A DNA stretch of 64,000 bases, taken from NCBI RefSeq assembly GCF_001298105.1, contig NZ_LGJH01000164.1, forward strand, positions 160,723-224,722. The letters are read 5' to 3'. The notes under the pieces were generated by a model. The model ran no database searches and had not been told where the DNA came from. It saw only the letters and a program-made list of their open reading frames with translations. Source of the stretch: Novosphingobium sp. ST904 (GTDB lineage: Bacteria; Pseudomonadota; Alphaproteobacteria; Sphingomonadales; Sphingomonadaceae). Below, one piece after another: positions 26,120-34,566 of the stretch. The translations under genes were made by a program, and so were the position numbers. The first letter of the stretch is position 1, and each line of letters starts with the position of its first letter.

Positions 26120-27469
26120 ATGGCCGAAGCCGCCGACAAACTCATGGCCCTTGTCGCCGATCCGCAGCGTTTTACCTTCAGCGCCGAAGAACTGCGGGCC
26201 ACGCAGGTCGCCGCGCTCGATGAGCGTTTCCAGGAGCGCAAGGACCGTATCAGGCTGCTTGGCCTGCGTGCGCGTGACGCCGGGGTGGAGAGGATTGGCT
26301 CGGTTGCGGAGGTGGTGCCGCTGCTGTTCCCGCACACCGCCTACAAGTCCTACCCCGAGGGTTATCTGATCGAGGAGCGCTGGGACCGGCTGACCAAGTG
26401 GCTCGGCACGATTTCGCCCTATCCGATCGAGGGGCTGGAGCTTGATGGCATCACCGGGATCGACGACTGGATCGCGCGGCTGGCGGCGCTGGGCCATTTC
26501 ATCTCGTGCTCCAGCGGCACCACCGGCAAGTCCGCCATGCTGATCGCCTCGCAGAAGGACATGGACTGGTCGAAAATCGATACGGTCAACGTCTTTGCTT
26601 GGGGTTCCGGCGTGGCGCCTGCGCAGGACCGCCTCATCGTCGGCTGCGCGCCGGTCGCCACGGTGCCCAAGAACGCGACGATAGCGCAAGCCCAGTACGA
26701 GGCTTTCGCCAATCCCGAGTATCCGCGCTGGAGCTATCCGGTGCCGCCGATCACCGTGGGGTCGCTGACCTCGATGGTGGTCATGCGCAAGAAGATCGCA
26801 GAGGGCACGGCGCGCCCCGAGGAGATTGCCGCCTTCGAGGAGACTTCTGCCGCGCGGGGGAGGGCAGTGGCCGACGCCATTCCGGCTACGGCGCAGTTCA
26901 TAATCGAGAACCGCCATCGCAAGCTCCAGCTCTCGGGTCTCTGGAGCGGGCTATGGCAAGTGGCCAAGGCGGTGCGCGATGCGGGCTACGGCCGGGACGA
27001 TTTCGATCCGGACAACTCGATCTACGTCGGTGGCGGGCTGAAGCGGGCACAACTTCCCGATGATTATAAGGAATATGTGTTCGATACTTTCAACATTCCC
27101 GAGGATCGTCACTTTCAGAACTATTCCATGCAGGAACTGAACTCCGGCATGCCGAAGTGTCGGGAGGGCGGGCGCTATCATGTGCCGCCGTGGGTGGTTC
27201 CGATCCTCCTGGACAAGACCGGTGACAATGCGCTCGATCATGGACAGGGCGAGATGGAGGGCCGCGCGGCATTCTTCGATCTTTCGCTAGACGGGCGCTG
27301 GGGCGGCATCATCACCGGGGACCGGATTTCGCTGGACTACAGCCCCTGCAAGTGCGGCAACCACGGCCCTTCGGTCCGGGACAACATCGTTCGTTACGCG
27401 GACCTGGAAGGTGACGACAAGATCGGTTGCGCCGGTACGGTCGATGCATATGTGCGAGGTGTGGCATGA
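26120..27469 (+). CDS. LuxE-like acyl-protein synthetase (ANL-type adenylating enzyme)
   Basis: Adenylate-forming enzyme of the LuxE/phenylacetate-CoA-ligase-like group, 449 aa. It contains SCSSGTTGKSAML (ATP-binding P-loop), QNYSMQELNSGMPKC (equivalent of the YGMTE motif), YHVPPWVVPILLD, GGIITGDRISLD and the cysteine-rich SPCKCGNHGPS near the C-terminus, as in LuxE. LuxE activates a fatty acid as acyl-AMP and passes the acyl group to a Cys and then to LuxC. Here there is an N-terminal extension relative to about 370-aa LuxE. ATG 26120 has GGGAGAG upstream. The stop overlaps luxC by 4 bp (ATGA), so the two are translationally coupled. Confidence 0.82.
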   Translation: MAEAADKLMALVADPQRFTFSAEELRATQVAALDERFQERKDRIRLLGLRARDAGVERIGSVAEVVPLLFPHTAYKSYPEGYLIEERWDRLTKWLGTISPYPIEGLELDGITGIDDWIARLAALGHFISCSSGTTGKSAMLIASQKDMDWSKIDTVNVFAWGSGVAPAQDRLIVGCAPVATVPKNATIAQAQYEAFANPEYPRWSYPVPPITVGSLTSMVVMRKKIAEGTARPEEIAAFEETSAARGRAVADAIPATAQFIIENRHRKLQLSGLWSGLWQVAKAVRDAGYGRDDFDPDNSIYVGGGLKRAQLPDDYKEYVFDTFNIPEDRHFQNYSMQELNSGMPKCREGGRYHVPPWVVPILLDKTGDNALDHGQGEMEGRAAFFDLSLDGRWGGIITGDRISLDYSPCKCGNHGPSVRDNIVRYADLEGDDKIGCAGTVDAYVRGVA

Positions 27470-28887
27470 ACTCTGTTATCCAAACTATTGAAAATGAAGA
27501 ACTCGTTTCCGCGCCGTTCTTCCTGCGCGGCGAAGTTCTTCACGGCACCGATGTGATCCAGACATCGCGCGACCTTGGCGTTACCTTCGCCACCCCGCGC
27601 ATACCCTTCGACCGGGCTGTGCCGCCGCGTACCGAGGTGCCGCCCCTGCTCAATGTTCCGCTGGACGAGATCATCGACTTCCTAGTCGAGACCGGCCAGC
27701 GGCTTATCGCTACCGACAACGATCACATGCAGGAATGCATCGAGCGGATGTGCCGCACGCATATACTGCCGCGCGCGGTGGTGGAGAATACCGCCCGCCA
27801 TGCCGCGGCCTATCTCGACAAGAAGGTGCTTCGGGCCGAGGTCGAGCAGAACTTCCCCGATCCGCGCGCACTTGATGAATGGGTACCCAAGGAGGATTTC
27901 ACCGGCCGCAGAAGCTTCGTGCGCGCCTTCGCGCCGCGCCTGATCCATGTCTTGCCGGGCAATTCGCCCGGCGTGGCGGTAAAGTCGGTGGCGCAAGGCT
28001 CGATGGTCAAGGCGATCAACCTGTTCAAGATGAGCAGCGCGGACCCCTTCACCATGGTCGCGATCCTGCGGACCATGGCGGATATCGACCCGAACCATCC
28101 GATCGTCCGCTCGATGTCGGCGGTCTACTGGCGCGGGGGTGACGACGCGACCGAGCGCGTGCTCTATCGCCCGCAGTACTTCGACAAGATCGTGGCCTGG
28201 GGTGGCGGCGATGCTATAAACAATGTTATCAAATATTTGGGACCAGGATTTCAGCTCGTTTCGTTCGATCCCAAGACGTCGATCTCGTTCGTGGGGCGCG
28301 AAGCCCTGGTGGATGATGAAACGGTAGATCGGGTTGCGGATCTCTGCTCGGCGGACGTCATGACCCTCAATCAGGAGGCTTGCGTCGCCAGTCGCTTCCA
28401 ATTCGTGGAAGGCAGCGAGGCGGACGTTGACCGTTTCTGCGAGCGTCTGCACCATCACGTCGCCCGGCGCGCCGCCGAAAGCGGCGATGTCCGCCCGCTG
28501 GACCGCGACATGCGTGAGGCGGTGGAGATGATGATCCTGATGGAGGACGAATACGGCGTCTGGGGCAGGACCGACGGCAAGGGGCTGGTGATCCGCTCGG
28601 ATGAGCCGGTGGATTTCCATCCGATCAACAAGACCGCCAATGTCGTGCGGGTAGACAGTCTCGACGAGGCGGTGAAGTGGATCAACGTCGCCACGCAGAC
28701 CGTGGGGTTCTACCCCTTCGACCGGATGGCGGACTACCGCGACCGGCTGGCGGCGGGCGGCGCGCAGCGCGTCGTCCATCTGGGCGAGGCGGGGCCTTCG
28801 ACGATCGGCAACCCGCACGATGCGATGTATCCTCTCCACCGCTTCGTGCACTGGATGGCGCACGAGGATGGAAAGGCGCCGGGCTAA
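27466..28887 (+). CDS. LuxC-like acyl-CoA/acyl-protein reductase
   Basis: About 473 aa, aldehyde-dehydrogenase-fold reductase of the LuxC family that converts an acyl thioester to the aldehyde with NADPH. Visible are HVLPGNSPGVAVKSVAQGSMV, FKMSSADPFT, YFDKIVAWGGGDAINNVIKYLG, FDPKTSISFVGREAL and the catalytic Cys in TLNQEACVASRF. It starts inside the luxE-like stop codon. No luciferase (luxAB) or luxD is nearby, so the aldehyde must serve another purpose. The first codons and a patch around 28210-28255 are noticeably AT-rich compared with the rest of the gene. Confidence 0.83.
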   Translation: MNSVIQTIENEELVSAPFFLRGEVLHGTDVIQTSRDLGVTFATPRIPFDRAVPPRTEVPPLLNVPLDEIIDFLVETGQRLIATDNDHMQECIERMCRTHILPRAVVENTARHAAAYLDKKVLRAEVEQNFPDPRALDEWVPKEDFTGRRSFVRAFAPRLIHVLPGNSPGVAVKSVAQGSMVKAINLFKMSSADPFTMVAILRTMADIDPNHPIVRSMSAVYWRGGDDATERVLYRPQYFDKIVAWGGGDAINNVIKYLGPGFQLVSFDPKTSISFVGREALVDDETVDRVADLCSADVMTLNQEACVASRFQFVEGSEADVDRFCERLHHHVARRAAESGDVRPLDRDMREAVEMMILMEDEYGVWGRTDGKGLVIRSDEPVDFHPINKTANVVRVDSLDEAVKWINVATQTVGFYPFDRMADYRDRLAAGGAQRVVHLGEAGPSTIGNPHDAMYPLHRFVHWMAHEDGKAPG

Positions 28888-28991
28888 GGGGAATTGCCCG
28901 GGCGATACCGGCACGATGCCTGATGGCCTGCCGGTACGATCCTGTTACTCAAGCTGGAAAAGCGTGAATAACAGAAAAAGGGAGTTCGGCG

Positions 28992-29846
28992 ATGAAGGGT
29001 GCAAGGCTGGCAACGCGTATCTGCGGGGTGATCGCAATCGCGGCTGGGGCTGCCGGGGTAGCCATGGGTCAGGCGCAAGTCGCGGCGCCTGCCCAGAGTT
29101 CGGTTTCCCCGTCCGATGCCAACAAGGTGGCGATGGCGGAGATAATGCGCCACGGCAGCTACTTTCCGCGAGGCGGCGCGCCGAACAGCCTGCTCTATAA
29201 CCCGGCGCCCCCGGCACCCGGCTCCGCAGCCATGGCGCGGGACGAAGAGGCGGCGAAGGCGGCCCTCGCCCTGCATGGCACGCCGCGCTGGGAACAGGCC
29301 AAGATCGATGCCGATCTCTTTACGCCGAAACTCACCGATACGTTTTCCTGCGCTGCCGGTTTCCGCATCGGCGCGGACACCACCCTGCGGGTTCAGGCCC
29401 TGCTGTTCAAGGCCATGATGGACTTCGGCCTCGCCAGCTATCCCACCAAGAATCATTATAAGCGGGCGCGTCCGTTCATGGAAAACGGCAAGGCGATCTG
29501 CACGCCCGATCAGGAGGGGATCCTGCGCAAGGATGGCTCCTACCCCTCGGGGCACAGCGCCATCGGGTTCGGCATGGGGCTGATCCTTGCCGATCTGGTG
29601 CCTGATCGCGCCGGAGAACTGGTCGCGCGGGGGCGTGCCTTCGGGGAGAGCCGCCGGATCTGCAATGTTCATTGGCTGAGCGATGTCGAGGAAGGAAGGA
29701 TCGTTGCGACCACTGTCTTCGCCCGTTTGAATGCCGAACCGGCTTTCACCGCCGATATCGCTGCTGCGCGGGCAGAACTGGCTGAAAAGCGCGCCTCGTT
29801 GCCCGTACCGGACTGCGCGCGAGAAAACGCGGCGCTGGCGATGTAA
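28992..29846 (+). CDS. Class A non-specific acid phosphatase (PAP2 superfamily), periplasmic
   Basis: About 284 aa with a signal peptide (RICGVIAIAAGAAGVAMGQAQVAAPAQ). The three acid-phosphatase motifs are intact: KRARPFMENG (KxxxxxxRP-like), GSYPSGHSAIG (about residue 185) and SRRICNVHWLSD (SRx5Hx3D, near residue 220-231). It should hydrolyse phosphomonoesters in the periplasm; diacylglycerol-pyrophosphate-type substrates are less likely without transmembrane helices. The ATG at 28992 has AAAGGGAG upstream. It follows the luxC-like gene after 104 bp on the same strand but a functional link is not evident. Confidence 0.9.
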   Translation: MKGARLATRICGVIAIAAGAAGVAMGQAQVAAPAQSSVSPSDANKVAMAEIMRHGSYFPRGGAPNSLLYNPAPPAPGSAAMARDEEAAKAALALHGTPRWEQAKIDADLFTPKLTDTFSCAAGFRIGADTTLRVQALLFKAMMDFGLASYPTKNHYKRARPFMENGKAICTPDQEGILRKDGSYPSGHSAIGFGMGLILADLVPDRAGELVARGRAFGESRRICNVHWLSDVEEGRIVATTVFARLNAEPAFTADIAAARAELAEKRASLPVPDCARENAALAM

Positions 29847-29951
29847 TCGTACCGGCGAAACCTGCACGCGCCCAGGCTCTCGGCCCTATGCCGGTGCACG
29901 GGCGCGCGATAGGCAATGGTCAAAGACATTCGCAAAGGATCGAGAAAGACC

Positions 29952-30182
29952 ATGGCCGTTGAAATCCTGCTCCCCAAGATCGGTTTCTCCATGCAGGAAG
30001 GGCAGATCGCAGAATGGCTCGCCCAGGACGGGGACGCGGTTTCCGAAGGTCAGCCGCTTTTCTCGCTCGAAGCGGACAAGTCGACCAACGAGGTGGAAGC
30101 GCCGGCTTCGGGCACGCTCAAGATCGTGGCCGCCATCGGTGAAACCTACGAGGTGGGAACCGTACTCGGCTACATCGAGTAA
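29952..30182 (+). CDS. Stand-alone lipoyl/biotinyl-carrier domain protein, 76 aa
   Basis: A single swinging-arm domain: VEILLPKIGFSMQEGQIAEW, DGDAVSEGQPLFSLEADKST, NEVEAPASGTLKIV, TYEVGTVLGYIE. The modifiable Lys is in EADKSTNEV, which matches lipoyl domains of E2 acyltransferases (EADK) rather than the EAMKM of biotin carriers. No E2 core, E1, E3 or carboxylase gene is near. ATG 29952 is preferred over GTG/ATG positions upstream. It may be a carrier for a remote complex, or a specialised acyl carrier; function unknown. Confidence 0.82.
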   Translation: MAVEILLPKIGFSMQEGQIAEWLAQDGDAVSEGQPLFSLEADKSTNEVEAPASGTLKIVAAIGETYEVGTVLGYIE

Positions 30183-30260
30183 GCTGGGGTAATTCCAACC
30201 GATAATGGCAACGGGGAAGGGGGCTGGACAGGCCCTCTTTCCAGGTCCAGATTGCGCCGC

Positions 30261-30803
30261 ATGCGCAAGACTCTTCCCGCCGTCGCCGCCGCTCTGGCTC
30301 TCGCTTTTTCTGCCGGTGCCGCCGATGCGGCGCTGCCGGTCGGCGCCAAGGCGCCCGCTTTTTCGACGCAGGGCGCGAAGGGCGGCAAGGCCATGTCGTT
30401 CGATCTCAAGGCGGCGCTGAAAAAGGGGCCGGTCGTCCTCTATTTTTACCCCAAGGCCTTCACACAGGGTTGCACGCTGGAGGCGCATGCTTTCGCCGAT
30501 GCAACGGATGATTTCGCCAAGCTCGGTGCCACCGTGGTGGGCATGTCGAACGACGATCTGCCCACGCTCCAGAAATTCTCGACCGAAGCCTGCCGCGACA
30601 AGTTCGCGGTTGCCGTTGCCACGCCGGCGGTGATCAAGGCCTACGACGTTGCGTTGAAGCGCGAAGGCGCGCCGGCCGGCATGACCGATCGTACCAGCTA
30701 TGTGATCGCGCGGGACGGAAGGATCGTCATGGTCCATTCCGACCTCGACTATCGCGACCACGTGAAGCTCACGCTGGAAGCGGTCAGGAAGCTGAAGGGC
30801 TGA
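30261..30803 (+). CDS. Peroxiredoxin (AhpC/TSA-BCP type) with signal peptide
   Basis: About 180 aa. A signal peptide (LPAVAAALALAFSAGAADAA) precedes a thioredoxin-fold peroxiredoxin domain: LYFYPKAFTQGCTLEAHAF holds the peroxidatic Cys (PxxxTxxC variant, here FTQGC), and a second Cys occurs in TEACRDKF. Likely a periplasmic thiol peroxidase. ATG 30261 is used; the in-frame TTG at 30252 is less likely. A short hairpin (AGAGCC / GGCTCT, 30805-30822) follows the stop without a T-run. Confidence 0.85.
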   Translation: MRKTLPAVAAALALAFSAGAADAALPVGAKAPAFSTQGAKGGKAMSFDLKAALKKGPVVLYFYPKAFTQGCTLEAHAFADATDDFAKLGATVVGMSNDDLPTLQKFSTEACRDKFAVAVATPAVIKAYDVALKREGAPAGMTDRTSYVIARDGRIVMVHSDLDYRDHVKLTLEAVRKLKG

Positions 30804-30951
30804 GAGAGCCTTTCACGGCTCTTGAACAGCACCCCCATCAGCGGGTAATAGCGCCGCTTTCGCACGGCTTGCCTGACGATGGGCATCGCGCGCGCTTTAC
30901 TTACGTCGCCACTGCGCTATGCGCGGCGCTCGTTTCTGGGAGTTTGAAGTC

Positions 30952-32078
30952 ATGCGTGCCGAAGGGCAGGCCCACATTGCGCGTATCGAGAAGGCCCTCG
31001 CGCTGGTCCGCAAGTTCCTCGACTGGGACCGCGCCCTGCGCCGGTTCGACGAGCTGAACGCGCGCGTCGAAGACCCCACGCTCTGGGACAAGCCCAAGGA
31101 AGCCGAAGCGGTGATGAAGGAACGTCGCCGTCTCGAAGCCTCGATCGGCGCCGTGAACGACATCAGCCGCGAGATGCAGGACGCTGTCGAGTTCGTGGAA
31201 CTGGGCGAGATGGAAGGCGACGAGGATACCATCAACGAGGGTATCGCGACGCTGGCTGCGCTGGCTGATCGTGCCGACCAAGACAAGGTCACCGCGCTCC
31301 TCTCGGGTGAGGCGGACAGTAACGACACTTATCTCGAAGTTCACGCCGGGGCCGGCGGAACCGAAAGCCAGGATTGGGCCGAGATGCTCCAGCGCATGTA
31401 CACGCGCTGGGCGGAGCGTCATGGCTACAAGGTCGAACTGGTCGATTATCACGCCGGTGAAGCCGCGGGTATCAAGAGCTGCACGCTGCTCATCAAGGGC
31501 GAGAACGCCTATGGCTATGCCAAGACCGAGAGCGGCGTCCACCGCCTGGTCCGCATCAGCCCTTACGACAGCTCGGCGCGCGCCACACGAGCTTCTCGTC
31601 GGTATGGGTCTACCCGGTGATCGACGATACTTTCGAGATCGACATCAACCCGTCCGACCTGAAGATCGATACCTATCGCGCTTCGGGTGCCGGCGGGCAG
31701 CACGTCAACACCACCGATTCGGCGGTGCGCATCACGCACCAGCCATCGGGCATCGTGGTGGCGAGCCAGATCGACCGTTCGCAGCACAAGAACCGTGAAA
31801 TCGCGATGGGCATGCTCAAGGCACGCCTGTTCGAGGAAGAAATGCGCAAGCGCGAGGAAGCCGCCAGCGCCGAACACGCGAGCAAGAGCGATATCGGCTG
31901 GGGCCACCAGATCCGTTCCTATGTGCTTCAACCCTATCAGCAGGTGAAGGACCTGCGCACCGGTGTCGTCTCGACCGCGCCCGGCGACGTGCTGGACGGC
32001 GCGCTCGATCCGTTCATGGCCGCTGCCCTGTCGCAGCGCGTCACGGGCGAGAAGGTCGAGGTCGAAGACGTAGACTGA
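30952..32078 (+). CDS. prfB: Peptide chain release factor 2, frameshifted in this sequence
   Basis: Recognises UGA/UAA and triggers peptide release; essential. Domains: N-terminal helices (IEKALALVRKFLDWDRALRRFDELNARVEDPTLWDKP), domain 2, the GGQ loop GAGGQHVNTTDSAVRITH, and the C-terminal region. The frame breaks near 31576-31583: restoring one C gives SSARRHTSFSSVWVYP and a 375-aa protein. The natural programmed +1 frameshift site of RF2 (CUU UGA near codon 25) is absent and the break is in the wrong place for it, so I take it as a sequence error. I chose ATG 30952; 30919 is a longer alternative. Confidence 0.93.
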
Positions 32079-32149
32079 GTTCGAAGCGCGTTCGGACCGC
32101 AGCTTGGCAGCCGATTTTGCCAAGCGCGGGCGAACCGCTAAAGGGCCGC

Positions 32150-32926
32150 ATGCGCTTGTCATCCCGCCTTGTCTGTCGCGCCGCCATCGCGGTCTCGACG
32201 CTCGCTCTCGGGCTTGCCCTGGGGGCTTGCCATCGCGAGCCGGTGGACGAATCGCGCCCTGAAACCGCGCGGGCCTTTCCGGTGGCGGATCGCCCGATTT
32301 CCAAGACGCCAGACGGCGCCGTCGGCACCGAAGTCCAGCGTGACAGCATGAACGAGGCGCAGGTCGTCATGGACCTCGCCCGGATAGAGCCGGGCATGAG
32401 CGTGGCCGATCTCGGCGCAGGCGAGGGATATTACACGGTTCGTCTGGCCCAGCGCGTCGGCTCCAAGGGGCGCGTGCTGGCCGAGGATATCGACCGTGAA
32501 GCGAACGAGCGGCTGGGCAACCGCGTCATGCGTGAAGAGCTGGAGAACGTCTCCATCAAGCTCGGCACGCAGGATGATCCCAAGCTGCCCGAAAACAGTT
32601 TCGACCGTGTCTTCCTGGTACATATGTACCACGAGGTCACGGAGCCTTACGCCTTCCTCTGGCGCCTGCGCCCCGCGCTGCGCAAGGGAGGCCGCGTGGT
32701 CGTGGTCGATGTCGACCGCGCGAGCGACAGCCACGGAATTCCACCGCAGCTGCTTTTCTGCGAATTCGCGTCCTTGGGCTTTCGTTTGACGGAATTTGTC
32801 CGTAAGCCGGAGTTACAAGGCTACTACGCGCAGTTCGAGGTCGCAGGAGCGCGGCCGGAACCCGCAAACATCGTACCTTCCGGATGTCCGGCAACACCAC
32901 GGCGCAAAAGTAGTGAGCGTCAGTAG
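32150..32926 (+). CDS. SAM-dependent methyltransferase-like lipoprotein
   Basis: About 258 aa. The N-terminus is a lipoprotein signal (AAIAVSTLALGLALGACHREP, lipobox LGAC). A Rossmann methyltransferase domain follows: VVMDLARIEPGMSVADLGAGEGYYTVRLAQ (motif I), VLAEDIDREA, FDRVFLVHMYHEV, RPALRKGGRVVVVDVDR. A methyltransferase with an export signal is puzzling because S-adenosylmethionine is cytoplasmic; relatives of this type are common in sphingomonads and have no known substrate. The start ATG 32150 gives a well-formed signal sequence. Confidence 0.78.
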   Translation: MRLSSRLVCRAAIAVSTLALGLALGACHREPVDESRPETARAFPVADRPISKTPDGAVGTEVQRDSMNEAQVVMDLARIEPGMSVADLGAGEGYYTVRLAQRVGSKGRVLAEDIDREANERLGNRVMREELENVSIKLGTQDDPKLPENSFDRVFLVHMYHEVTEPYAFLWRLRPALRKGGRVVVVDVDRASDSHGIPPQLLFCEFASLGFRLTEFVRKPELQGYYAQFEVAGARPEPANIVPSGCPATPRRKSSERQ

Positions 32927-32990
32927 CACAGGGCGTATATAAGGCCGCTGAACCAGCGTGCCCGACGCCGGGGGAAAGACGAAAGAGAAG

Positions 32991-34397
32991 ATGGGTTTCA
33001 AGGGTCTCAAGCCGATTGTCTATGGTGGACGCGAAGTCTGGCCGCTCGTCGAGGGCGGCAAGGGCGTTGCCGCGACCAATCACATGAGCTCGGGCGCCTG
33101 GGCGGCGGCTGGCGGCATCGGCACGGTCAGCGCCGTCAATGCCGACAGCTATGACGCCGAAGGCAAGATCGTCCCGCAGGTCTACAATGCCCTGACGCGC
33201 AAGGAACGCCATCAGGAGCTGATCGACTACGCCATCGACGGCGCAGTCGAGCAGGTTCGCCGTGCCTACGAGATTTCCGGCGGCAAGGGTGCAATCAACA
33301 TCAATGTCCTGTGGGAAATGGGCGGCGCCCAGGCCGTGCTGGAAGGCGTGCTGGAAAAGACCAAGGGAATGGTCACCGGCGTCACCTGCGGCGCGGGCAT
33401 GCCTTACAAGCTGTCCGAGATCGCAGCGCGTTTCAACGTGAACTACCTGCCGATCGTCAGCTCCGCCCGTGCTTTCCGCGCGCTGTGGAAGCGTGCCTAT
33501 CACAAGGTCTCTGACCTGATGGGCGCGGTGGTCTACGAGGACCCCTGGCTGGCCGGCGGTCACAACGGCCTGTCCAACGCGGAGGATCCTCTCAAGCCGG
33601 AAGATCCCTATCCCCGCGTGAAGGCGCTGCGCGATACCATGCGTGCAGAAGGCATTCCGGACAGCGTGCCGATCGTCATGGCCGGCGGTGTCTGGTTCTT
33701 GCGTGACTGGGAAAACTGGATCGACAATCCTGAACTCGGCTCGATCGCGTTCCAGTACGGCACGCGCCCGCTGTTGACGCAGGAAAGCCCGATCCCGCAG
33801 GCGTGGAAGGACCATCTGCGCACGCTGGAACCGGGCGACGTGCTGCTGCACCGCTTCTCGCCGACCGGGTTCTATTCCTCGGCCGTGCGCAACCCGTTCC
33901 TGCGGAACCTCGAAGCGCGTTCGGAACGCCAGATTCCCTATTCGAAGGTCGAGGCCGGAGAGCACACGGTGCGTCTCGACGTCGGCGTGAAGGGCAAGAA
34001 CTTCTGGGTCGCGCCCAAGGATCTCGACCGTGCGCGCAGCTGGTCGGCCCAGGGCTTCACGGACGGCCTGCGGACGCCTGACGATACGATCATCTTCGTC
34101 AATCCGGCCGAGCGTGACGAGATCCGCAAGGATCAGGCGGACTGCATGGGCTGCCTGTCGCACTGCGGGTTCTCTTCGTGGAAGGATCACGACGACTATA
34201 CCACGGGTCGCCTTGCCGATCCGCGCAGCTTCTGCATCCAGAAGACGCTTCAGGACATTGCCCATGGCGGCCCGGTCGACGAAAACCTGATGTTTGCGGG
34301 CCATGCTGCCTACAAGTTCAAGCAGGATCCGTTCTATTCGAACGGCTACACGCCGACCGTGAAGGAACTGGTCGACCGCATTCTGACCGGCGACTGA
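32991..34397 (+). CDS. Nitronate monooxygenase family FMN enzyme with extra Cys-rich C-terminus
   Basis: About 468 aa TIM-barrel flavoprotein of the 2-nitropropane-dioxygenase family. Typical parts are GGIGTVSAVNADS, ININVLWEMGGAQAV, GVTCGAGMPYKLSE, VYEDPWLAGGHNGLS (catalytic-His region) and PIVMAGGVWF (phosphate binding). Unlike standard 320-360-aa members, it continues with a roughly 120-residue region holding ADCMGCLSHCGFSSW and FCIQKTL, a CxxCxxxC-plus-C pattern. ATG 32991 has AAAGAGAAG upstream. The true substrate is unknown; nitronate oxidation is only the family name. Confidence 0.82.
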   Translation: MGFKGLKPIVYGGREVWPLVEGGKGVAATNHMSSGAWAAAGGIGTVSAVNADSYDAEGKIVPQVYNALTRKERHQELIDYAIDGAVEQVRRAYEISGGKGAININVLWEMGGAQAVLEGVLEKTKGMVTGVTCGAGMPYKLSEIAARFNVNYLPIVSSARAFRALWKRAYHKVSDLMGAVVYEDPWLAGGHNGLSNAEDPLKPEDPYPRVKALRDTMRAEGIPDSVPIVMAGGVWFLRDWENWIDNPELGSIAFQYGTRPLLTQESPIPQAWKDHLRTLEPGDVLLHRFSPTGFYSSAVRNPFLRNLEARSERQIPYSKVEAGEHTVRLDVGVKGKNFWVAPKDLDRARSWSAQGFTDGLRTPDDTIIFVNPAERDEIRKDQADCMGCLSHCGFSSWKDHDDYTTGRLADPRSFCIQKTLQDIAHGGPVDENLMFAGHAAYKFKQDPFYSNGYTPTVKELVDRILTGD

Positions 34398-34421
34398 TCG
34401 AAACCGGTAACGGAAAAAAGG

Positions 34422-34449
34422 AAAAGGGCGGCTTTGGGCCGCCCTTTTT
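34422..34449 (+). terminator. Intrinsic terminator after the nitronate monooxygenase gene
   Basis: AAAGGGCGGC, loop TTTGG, GCCGCCCTTT plus T-run; 25 bp after the stop codon at 34397. A clear Rho-independent terminator on the + strand. Confidence 0.9.
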
Positions 34450-34507
34450 CGTTTCCCGCCCTAGGGGCGCGCGCCCCTTGCTTCGCAAATCTAAAGGCGG
34501 AACGCAA

Positions 34508-34541
34508 AAGCGGCGGAAAGCACATCGTGCTCCCGCCGCTT
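34508..34541 (-). terminator. Terminator of leuA
   Basis: AAGCGGCGG (34508-34516) pairs with CCGCCGCTT (34533-34541), with an inner AGCAC/GTGCT stem. Read on the minus strand it ends in TTTTG, about 25 bp after the leuA stop. Confidence 0.75.
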
Positions 34542-34566
34542 ATGTTCAAACGCGTATGTCTTGCGG

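Noticed and set aside
26120..28887. Bioluminescence operon
   Set aside because: LuxC- and LuxE-like genes are present, but luciferase subunits luxA and luxB and the thioesterase luxD are absent nearby.
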